Below, piece by piece: positions 4,980 to 9,654 of a stretch of DNA of 9,654 nt. Under the pieces are notes generated by a model, which did no database searches, was not told the origin of the DNA, and worked only from the letters and a program-made list of their open reading frames with translations. The position numbers were made by a program, and so were the translations under genes. How positions within the stretch are numbered: position 1 is the stretch's first letter; each line of letters opens with the position of its first letter. The DNA is from CAYPOY01 sp964412395 (lineage in GTDB: Bacteria > Chloroflexota > Anaerolineae > B4-G1): positions 1 to 9,654 of the forward strand of contig CAYPOY010000196.1 in NCBI GenBank assembly GCA_964412395.1, written 5' to 3'.

Positions 4980-5735
4980 TTAGAAGACGTACTCCCCGAA
5001 ATCCTGCGCCAGCTCCACAGGCCCACCGAAGGCCGCGGATGCTTCCTTGAGCCAGCGGTCGTACTCCCAGGGAGCAGGCCGGTAGTGAATCAGCACCAGG
5101 CGGCCGGCACCGGCCCGCCGAGCGATCTCTCCCGCCTGAGCAGCACTGGAGTGACCCCACGTACTCTTCGCCGCTTCATGGATCAGAACGGCCGCATCCT
5201 GTGCCAGTACTACCACCTCATCGCACGGTGATGTGTCGCTGGAATAGGCCACCACTCCACCACTACGCTTGCTTTCTATCCGCAGGCCCAGGGTAGGCAC
5301 CATGTGCTTCACTGGCGCACCGGTGATCTGGAACTCTTCGTCCTCCAGCACCAGCGCGCCCACCTCTCCGGTAACGGTCTGGCAAGGCACGGGAAAGAAT
5401 CCAGGCCATTCTTGCCAACGGAACAGGTCCATCATAGCCTTGAACCGTTCCAGTGCGTCTGGCAAGCCATACACAGGCAATGGATCGGTGCGTCCCAACA
5501 GCCAGATGTTCATCAGCAGTATGGGGACACCAAAAACGTGATCAGGGTGGAAGTGGGTGATGATCAGCCCGCGCAAGCGTTCGGGCACAAGACCAGCGCG
5601 CCGGATCCGCACAAGAGGGCTATCCGCACAATCAATCAGAAAAAAACCCCGTTCTCCCTCGACTGCCAGGTAGGTGTTGGCGTGCTCCTCATCCGGCATC
5701 GCTGCCGCAGTCCCCAAAGCCACTACTCTGGCCAT
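4980..5735 (-). CDS. RNase Z-like metallo-beta-lactamase-fold hydrolase
   Basis: A 251-residue protein with the full set of binuclear zinc ligands of the tRNase Z/arylsulfatase branch: HFHPDH (61-66), H144 (PVKHMV), D167 (YSSDTSP) and H217 (IHYRP), with the extra conserved H195 in GHSSAAQAG, the place where RNase Z has its HSTA-type motif. The N-terminal LGTAAAMP also resembles RNase Z (LGTGAAxP). It is shorter than canonical RNase Z (about 300 residues), and I see no long flexible exosite arm, so a phosphodiesterase or other hydrolase of this branch is as likely as tRNA 3' processing. The ATG at 5735 is preferred over one 30 bases upstream: it follows the permease stop by four bases and uses GGGGGG in the last permease codons as its ribosome site, implying translational coupling. 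Confidence 0.88.
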   Translation of the reverse strand: MARVVALGTAAAMPDEEHANTYLAVEGERGFFLIDCADSPLVRIRRAGLVPERLRGLIITHFHPDHVFGVPILLMNIWLLGRTDPLPVYGLPDALERFKAMMDLFRWQEWPGFFPVPCQTVTGEVGALVLEDEEFQITGAPVKHMVPTLGLRIESKRSGGVVAYSSDTSPCDEVVVLAQDAAVLIHEAAKSTWGHSSAAQAGEIARRAGAGRLVLIHYRPAPWEYDRWLKEASAAFGGPVELAQDFGEYVF

Positions 5736-5739
5736 AGCA

Positions 5740-7245
5740 CTACCCCCCAAAGGTCCACACCACAATAGCCGGCGTCACGTGGACTTCGATGGCGGCTGCC
5801 AACACCAATAGCGGCAGGACGAGAGCGACAAAGACTTTGATGAAATCGGCCAACGCCCAAAGCCACCCTTCGCCGACTGTCATCCCCGGCTTAGGCGACA
5901 TAAAGGTCGCCCCCAGGCGTACGGCCAGCGCGGTTGCGATGGTCGCAGCGGGCAATTCCAGCAGCCCGTGGGGCAGTACGAAGGCAGCGAAGAACAGCAT
6001 CGGATTGTACCCCAGACGCGCGGTCTGGGTGACGAAAAAGAACACCATCGCCAGTGGGGCCATCAGCAATACTACCGCCAGTGTGCCGAAGGAAAATACC
6101 GCCAGCAGCCCCGCCAACAACAGCGCCCGCACATTGTTGCTCAAAACGCCCAAAACAGTAAAGGCCGGAAGCCAGTCCACGGCCGGCAATTCGGCGAACG
6201 TTTCGGCAGAGACGTGCTCAAACTGCAGCACTTCTGGTGGAAGCAGGTAGCAGGCGCCAAAGGCGTAGCCAATGTAGACTGAGAACAGTAGCCCGACCAC
6301 GACCACCACGAGCGCCAGCCACGAACGGCGAAGGATAGCCGGGATGTCACACCTATAGAGTCCACCCAAAGTCCCCAGCCAGCACAACCCGGCCGGCATT
6401 TTCTGTAAATCCCGCCCGAAGAACCACCGTTCCCAGCGCAGGTGCCTACGGAACATGCGCCATAGAGAGGTCACGTTCAACTCGTCAATCTCGTGTCCCA
6501 GCAACCCCTCGCGATTAAAGGTATGGACCCCCATCCGCACCAGGACGACATCCACAACCACCAGAAACAATACAATCCACCACAGCACGTCGTAGTTGGC
6601 CCAGAACATAATGATGGCCTCACCCTGCACCAGAAGCGCCATCGGAATGATGACGAAACTGGCCAACAGGTTAGCAGCTCGCACACTTGTCGTCTGACTG
6701 GAGAGCACTACCGCGCCGGAGACCATCACTAATCCCTCCGCCGTAGTCAGCAAGATGATCAGCACTAACAGAATCGGCAGTGGCGTCCAACCCTTGAAGA
6801 AATACAACCCAAACAGGTAGACGATGATACCCAGATAGGCTGCCAACAAGGGAGGAATCATCGCTGCCAGCGTCTTTCCCAGGTAGAGTTGTGCATCCGT
6901 CAAGGGCGTCGCCAGAAGCGGCTCGAGGCTATTGCGCTCCTTTTCCCCCACAAAAGTCTCCAGTGCAATCACCAGCGAGAACGAGATAGGGAAAAAACCT
7001 ACCACCATTAGCAGAAAGGGAAGCAACCGCTCGCCGATGACGGGCTCACCATACTTGGCGACCCAATTCAGCGCCATATCGGCTACGAAACTCATCAGAG
7101 CGGGAAAGAAAATTGTCAGGATGAAGATAGGCACTACGATGCGCCAGTCCCGCAGTGTATCCCGGATTTCGCGCCTGACCAGCGTAAATACCAACCGAAA
7201 TGACTCGCTATTCACCGCACGCATTCGCTCGGTTACCGCTGCCAT
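5740..7245 (-). CDS. ABC-2 permease fused to a SpoIIM-like membrane domain
   Basis: A 501-residue polytopic protein. The N-terminal half (about 1-260) is a NatB-like ABC-2 permease: a membrane segment at 36-58, FVGEKERNSLEPLLATPL (98-115) as the coupling motif, then several membrane segments to about residue 238. After a charged linker (about 240-310) comes a second membrane region (310-500) with hallmarks of stage II sporulation protein M: VLSNNVRALLLAG (367-379), a glycine-bearing hydrophobic run and FVLPHGLLELPAATIATA (422-439). SpoIIM-type proteins occur widely in non-sporulating bacteria, so sporulation is not implied. It is the membrane partner of the ATPase upstream (stop TAG, GGG, then this ATG) and ends four bases before the metallo-hydrolase ATG. 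The transported substrate is unknown; Na+ export would be a guess from NatAB likeness. Confidence 0.85.
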   Translation of the reverse strand: MAAVTERMRAVNSESFRLVFTLVRREIRDTLRDWRIVVPIFILTIFFPALMSFVADMALNWVAKYGEPVIGERLLPFLLMVVGFFPISFSLVIALETFVGEKERNSLEPLLATPLTDAQLYLGKTLAAMIPPLLAAYLGIIVYLFGLYFFKGWTPLPILLVLIILLTTAEGLVMVSGAVVLSSQTTSVRAANLLASFVIIPMALLVQGEAIIMFWANYDVLWWIVLFLVVVDVVLVRMGVHTFNREGLLGHEIDELNVTSLWRMFRRHLRWERWFFGRDLQKMPAGLCWLGTLGGLYRCDIPAILRRSWLALVVVVVGLLFSVYIGYAFGACYLLPPEVLQFEHVSAETFAELPAVDWLPAFTVLGVLSNNVRALLLAGLLAVFSFGTLAVVLLMAPLAMVFFFVTQTARLGYNPMLFFAAFVLPHGLLELPAATIATALAVRLGATFMSPKPGMTVGEGWLWALADFIKVFVALVLPLLVLAAAIEVHVTPAIVVWTFGG

Positions 7246-7248
7246 CCC

Positions 7249-8160
7249 CTACTCCTCCACCACCCGCAGATAAACATCCTCCAGGCCACGCGGCACTTCG
7301 CTCAAGGTAACCACCTCCACCCCGTGCGATGCCAATGCCTGGAGCAGAATAGGATTCGTCTCCTGAGGATTGGACGTAGAATAGCGCAGCCAATCTTCTC
7401 CCTGCGCCTCGACCCCGACCAAGCCGGAGACGAATTTCACAACGCCATCGGCCGGATGGGTAAGACGCAACTCCATCAGCGGTGGGCCCAGCAGACGTAC
7501 TTTTAACTCTGCCGGGGTTCCCAGCGCGATGATCTTCCCACGCCGTATGATAGCAATGCGGTCAGCCAGAGCCTCTGCTTCCGCCAGGTTGTGGGTGCAG
7601 ATCACGATCGCTCGCTGATGGTGGCGCAGGCCAAGAACAGCATCACGGACTAACTTGGCGCTGTGGGGGTCCATCGCCGAGGTCGGCTCATCCAGCAACA
7701 GGACAGACGGGTCATGCAACATCGCGCGCACCAGCGCCATCTTTTGCCGCATGCCCTTCGAGTACGTCCCCATACGCTGATTCCACGCCTCGTACATCCC
7801 AAAGCGAGCCAGCAACTCCTTGGCCCGGCGCTCACGCTCACCAGCATCCAGACCCATCAGGCGACCAAAGAAGTCCAGATACTCCCTGCCCTGCATGCGC
7901 AGATAGAGCCCTGGGTGCTCGGTCAACAGCCCAACCCGCTGTCGGACCTCCCTCGGATGCTCGGTCACGCTGTATCCAGCTACGAATGCCTGCCCAGCCG
8001 TCGGGCACAGGATCGCTGCCAGCATACGCACCGTCGTCGTCTTGCCAGCTCCGTTAGGGCCTAGCAGCGCCAGAATCTCACCCTGTGCTACCGAAAGCGT
8101 CACCTGATCTACGGCGGTGAAACTGCCAAACTGCTTGGTCAGACCAATCAATTCAATCAT
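7249..8160 (-). CDS. ABC transporter ATP-binding protein (NatA/CcmA-like)
   Basis: A 303-residue ATPase with all motifs in order: Walker A GPNGAGKTT (34-42), the Q-loop region LLTEHPGLY (78-86, with Glu in the usual Gln position as often seen in NatA-like exporters), signature YSKGMRQK (133-140), Walker B VLLLDEPT (153-160) and H-loop H190 (CTHN). The C-terminal tail of about 80 residues is typical for exporter ATPases paired with ABC-2 permeases. It energises the permease-SpoIIM fusion encoded directly downstream. The start is uncertain: ATG at 8160 gives MIELIGL, while a GTG two codons upstream (8166) is equally in frame; neither has a good Shine-Dalgarno, and the upstream leader contains a hairpin. 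Confidence 0.93.
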   Translation of the reverse strand: MIELIGLTKQFGSFTAVDQVTLSVAQGEILALLGPNGAGKTTTVRMLAAILCPTAGQAFVAGYSVTEHPREVRQRVGLLTEHPGLYLRMQGREYLDFFGRLMGLDAGERERRAKELLARFGMYEAWNQRMGTYSKGMRQKMALVRAMLHDPSVLLLDEPTSAMDPHSAKLVRDAVLGLRHHQRAIVICTHNLAEAEALADRIAIIRRGKIIALGTPAELKVRLLGPPLMELRLTHPADGVVKFVSGLVGVEAQGEDWLRYSTSNPQETNPILLQALASHGVEVVTLSEVPRGLEDVYLRVVEE

Positions 8161-8186
8161 CGTCACTACTATTCAGAACGACTACC

Positions 8187-8236
8187 TAACCTGTCCAGGC
8201 GGCAGACAGGAAAGTCCATCCCACTTTTCCACCGAT
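8187..8236. repeat. Inverted-repeat element in the ABC operon leader
   Basis: CCTGTC (8190-8195) and GACAGG (8205-8210) form a 6-bp inverted repeat with a 9-bp loop, followed on the plus strand by AAAGTCCATCCCACTTTTCC. From memory, this wording resembles dispersed intergenic repeats in several bacterial genomes, but I could not check. In the minus-strand mRNA the hairpin sits 30 to 50 nt before the ATPase start codon. Confidence 0.4.
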
Positions 8237-8276
8237 ACCGTGTATAGAAGCATGGAACAGCGTTACAGATAATATC

Positions 8277-8305
8277 ATTATACCAACGTTGGGCTCTCCT
8301 GACAA
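8277..8305 (-). promoter_or_regulatory. Promoter of the ATPase / permease-SpoIIM / hydrolase operon
   Basis: Minus strand: TTGTCA (8305-8300), 17-bp spacer, perfect TATAAT (8282-8277). It leaves an untranslated leader of roughly 110 nt before the ATPase start. The 250-bp gap 8167-8416 holds only this promoter, the inverted repeat at 8190-8210 and a terminator-like hairpin at 8346-8371. Confidence 0.75.
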
Positions 8306-8345
8306 TAGGTAGAGAGTACTACAACAAGAGCCCACCAAGGACAAA

Positions 8346-8371
8346 CCGCCGAGCGACACCCCGCCCGGCGG
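8346..8371 (-). terminator. Probable terminator after the CDP-alcohol transferase
   Basis: The RNA arms CCGCCGGG and CUCGGCGG give eight pairs (one G-U) around a 10-nt loop, followed by UUUGUCCUU. The stem is strong but the U-tract is short and interrupted. Its position, 45 bp after the transferase stop codon and upstream of the next promoter, suits an operon end. Confidence 0.5.
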
Positions 8372-8416
8372 CTGCACAGTCTCAGTTTCAAAGTCTCACC
8401 TTACACACTAACCTAA

Positions 8417-9076
8417 CTATCCTGACTCCTCCCGCCGAGAAACCGCATAGACGTATAGAATGCGCTGAACCACTGTAAACACAGAGAGCACTGCCAGTGC
8501 CCATATCATCACAATGGGCAACCGGACCGCCGACAGCGTACCAATGAGGGCTATACGCTCCATGCGGGTCAGCAACCCGACCTTGCAAGGAAAACCCAGT
8601 GCCTCGGCCCGCGCACGGGTGTAACTGACCATCAGCGCCGCTACCAGCGAGACGAGTAGCAACACAGTCTCAAGATGTGCTCCCTGTCTTAAGTAGTGCA
8701 CCGTGAGCCCCAGAATCAGTGCGGCGTCGGAAAGCCGGTCCAGGGTTGAATCGAGAAAGGCCCCAAAGCGGCTCTGCTGTCCAAGGGCTCGCGCCAGGGC
8801 CCCATCCAGTGCATCCACTGGCGCAACGACCAGCAGCAGCCAGCCACCCAGCGTGATATAACCCAAGCCAAACAAAACCCCCACACCGGCTTGCAACAGC
8901 AGGCCAAGGATGGTGATGGTATTGGGATGGATACCCAGCCGGCCCATAGCATGGGCGATGGGCATCAGTAGAACCCTCGCCTGGGTACGCGCCCAGTCGG
9001 TAAGGGAATCCCACCGTCCGCGCTGCTGCTTTCGCGTTGCGCTCTTCTTAAGTTCTACCCGCTGGGTGCTACTCAT
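8417..9076 (-). CDS. CDP-alcohol phosphatidyltransferase family protein
   Basis: A 219-residue integral membrane protein. It contains the complete catalytic signature D88xxDG92xxAR96(x8)G105(x3)D109(x3)D113, matching the family pattern exactly; these acidic residues bind the metal and the CDP-linked donor. Hydrophobic segments occur near 52-70, 75-88, 115-128, 136-152 and 180-205. An amphipathic, basic N-terminus (1-45) precedes the first membrane span, as in phosphatidylinositol-phosphate and phosphatidylglycerol-phosphate synthases. It would move a phosphatidyl (or similar lipid) group from a CDP-lipid to an alcohol; which alcohol cannot be told. The ATG at 9076 is used, with TTG at 9085 possible; a TAA lies in frame just upstream. 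AGGAGG lies more than 30 bases before this ATG, too far for direct use. It follows the ArsR gene closely, so they are probably cotranscribed. Confidence 0.9.
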   Translation of the reverse strand: MSSTQRVELKKSATRKQQRGRWDSLTDWARTQARVLLMPIAHAMGRLGIHPNTITILGLLLQAGVGVLFGLGYITLGGWLLLVVAPVDALDGALARALGQQSRFGAFLDSTLDRLSDAALILGLTVHYLRQGAHLETVLLLVSLVAALMVSYTRARAEALGFPCKVGLLTRMERIALIGTLSAVRLPIVMIWALAVLSVFTVVQRILYVYAVSRREESG

Positions 9077-9114
9077 CGTCCGCAACCGTTACCATCGTTT
9101 CGTTCATACCTCCT

Positions 9115-9444
9115 CTAAAACTCACAGTTTGAAGTCACGGTCCTGGTCAGCATCCCCATAAACTGATCCTGACGACACTGAATTTCGGGCAGGTTCACAG
9201 AACAATACACCTCCCGACCGGATCGCCGCACCTGGACCAGACCGAGTAGGCGCAGCGGGCGCAGGTGAAAGGACACGAGTGGCTGGCTGACGTGGAGTGC
9301 CCGCGCCAACTCTGTCACGGTCATCTCTTCATTACTGACCAGCGTCACGAGGATGCGCAGGCGCAGGATATCCTTGAGCGCGTGGAAATAGCGTGCCATC
9401 TCCCGTAGTTCACCATCAAACGCCTTGCGCCGTTGAACGGTCAT
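9115..9444 (-). CDS. ArsR-family winged-helix transcriptional regulator
   Basis: A 109-residue protein, the standard size for ArsR/SmtB repressors. The helix-turn-helix lies at about 42-70 (TVTELARALHVSQPLVSFHL, then RPLRLLGLVQ) and is followed by the beta-wing RRSGREVYCSV (73-83). The classical ELCVCDL metal site in the recognition region is missing. Cysteines occur at 81, 90 and 107, where they could form a different metal or redox site; this is a guess. The ATG at 9444 has GGGAG seven bases upstream. The gene is first in an operon with the CDP-alcohol transferase; its stop codon is immediately followed by AGGAGG. A near-consensus promoter and an inverted repeat lie upstream, so autoregulation is likely. 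Confidence 0.92.
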   Translation of the reverse strand: MTVQRRKAFDGELREMARYFHALKDILRLRILVTLVSNEEMTVTELARALHVSQPLVSFHLRPLRLLGLVQVRRSGREVYCSVNLPEIQCRQDQFMGMLTRTVTSNCEF

Positions 9445-9465
9445 TGGTCGTCTCCCACAGTCTCG

Positions 9466-9501
9466 TAACGCATAAAAAAATACTTTATAAAAAAGCGTTT
9501 A
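9466..9501. promoter_or_regulatory. Candidate operator (AACGC/GCGTT inverted repeat)
   Basis: TAACGC at 9466-9471 and GCGTTTA at 9495-9501 are inverted with a 23-bp AT-only spacer that includes TTTATAAA-like runs. It covers the expected transcription start of the ArsR gene, immediately after the -10, where an ArsR dimer would block the polymerase. Arms and position are seen; binding is inferred. Confidence 0.4.
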
Positions 9502-9502
9502 T

Positions 9503-9531
9503 ATATTACCACAAAAACCTAACCATGTCAA
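9503..9531 (-). promoter_or_regulatory. Promoter of the arsR-type gene
   Basis: Minus strand: perfect TTGACA (9531-9526), 17-bp spacer, TAATAT (9508-9503). It is the best-spaced promoter of the window, followed by an AT-rich leader of about 55 nt before the ATG. Confidence 0.8.
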
Positions 9532-9539
9532 GTCCTGCC

Positions 9540-9567
9540 TTGCCAAACAGCCTGAATGGGGTATAAT
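9540..9567 (+). promoter_or_regulatory. Promoter of tRNA-Pro
   Basis: TTGCCA (9540-9545), 16-bp spacer, perfect TATAAT (9562-9567), 11 bp before the mature tRNA 5' end. It is back to back with the ArsR promoter; the two -35 boxes are 8 bp apart. Confidence 0.7.
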
Positions 9568-9578
9568 AATTGCACTAC

Positions 9579-9653
9579 CGGGGCGTAGCGCAGCCAGGCT
9601 AGCGCGCAGCAATCGGGATGCTGAGGTCCGGGGTTCAAATCCCCGCGCCCCGA
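9579..9653 (+). tRNA. tRNA-Pro, anticodon CGG
   Basis: A full cloverleaf can be drawn. The acceptor stem CGGGGCG (9579-9585) pairs with CGCCCCG (9646-9652). The D-stem is GCGC/GCGC. The anticodon stem CAGCA/TGCTG (9607-9611/9619-9623) closes a seven-base loop with CGG at 9614-9616. The T-arm is CGGGG-TTCAAAT-CCCCG. The discriminator at 9653 is A, and the C1-G72 first pair with A73 is the usual identity set of bacterial proline tRNAs. It reads CCG codons. The window ends one base later with C, so whether CCA is encoded cannot be seen. Confidence 0.96.
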
Positions 9654-9654
9654 C

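Noticed and set aside
5740..7245. Reading the SpoIIM-like half as evidence that the organism sporulates
   Set aside because: SpoIIM-type proteins are common in bacteria that do not sporulate, and no other sporulation gene is present.
8226..8252. A possible 23-codon leader peptide (starting MLLYTVSV) before the ABC ATPase, compared with the conserved leaders
   Set aside because: It has no ribosome site and shares only a weak VSV with the M..AM.IVSV..PR.NG block; the promoter context also differs.
8186..8377. A 63-codon open frame on the minus strand before the ABC ATPase
   Set aside because: It contains the operon promoter and the inverted repeat, has no ribosome site, and its translation looks like repeat-derived low-quality peptide.

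Overview
The window looks like a chromosomal stretch of a GC-rich bacterium with ordinary sigma-70 promoters (TTGACA/TATAAT). Gene content and style (double-GNAT protein, tandem thioredoxin, ABC permease fused to a SpoIIM-like domain, short CATT repeats) suggest a Chloroflexota-like bacterium. That assignment is an impression and no marker gene is present to prove it. Almost everything is on the minus strand. The plus strand carries only a tandem thioredoxin gene and a tRNA-Pro at the right edge.

Layout, left to right: (1) 1-133, the 5' end of a HAD-type phosphatase. (2) 131-211, a degenerate 7-8 bp CATT repeat array that supplies the HAD start codon. (3) 212-1036, an ABC-2 permease, preceded by an in-frame collapsed remnant of its ATPase (1041-1313) that has lost Walker A and Walker B. 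(4) 1300-2343, a two-domain GNAT acetyltransferase, preceded by a 327-bp leader region. (5) 2671-4002, a LYS9-type saccharopine reductase with its own leader. (6) 4253-4963 (+), a tandem thioredoxin whose first domain lacks CXXC. (7) 4980-8160, an ATPase / permease-SpoIIM fusion / RNase Z-like metallo-hydrolase operon. (8) 8417-9444, an ArsR-type regulator followed by a CDP-alcohol phosphatidyltransferase. (9) 9579-9653 (+), tRNA-Pro(CGG).

The most striking finding is regulatory. The GNAT gene and the saccharopine reductase gene are each preceded by the same promoter-leader cassette: a near-identical promoter, exactly 29 bp from the -10 to a leader ATG, and a Shine-Dalgarno-led small ORF. The two encoded peptides (31 and 36 residues) share an N-terminal block, M..AM.IVSV..PR.NG, and then diverge. 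Several shared codons differ only at synonymous positions. Downstream of the GNAT-side leader lie four RNA segments that can form a trp-like set of alternative hairpins: 1:2 followed by U6, 2:3 with 11 perfect pairs, and 3:4 followed by a U-rich run. I read this as a leader-peptide attenuation system whose peptide family I do not recognise. The signal sensed is unknown. The same block also contains a conserved hairpin, so an RNA or DNA element is a live alternative.

Operon logic: GNAT, ATPase remnant and permease overlap or nearly touch and probably form one transcript, with HAD possibly at its end. The second ABC operon is similarly compact (TAG-GGG-ATG, then TAG-TGCT-ATG). The saccharopine reductase and thioredoxin genes fire divergently from promoters that share one -35 element.
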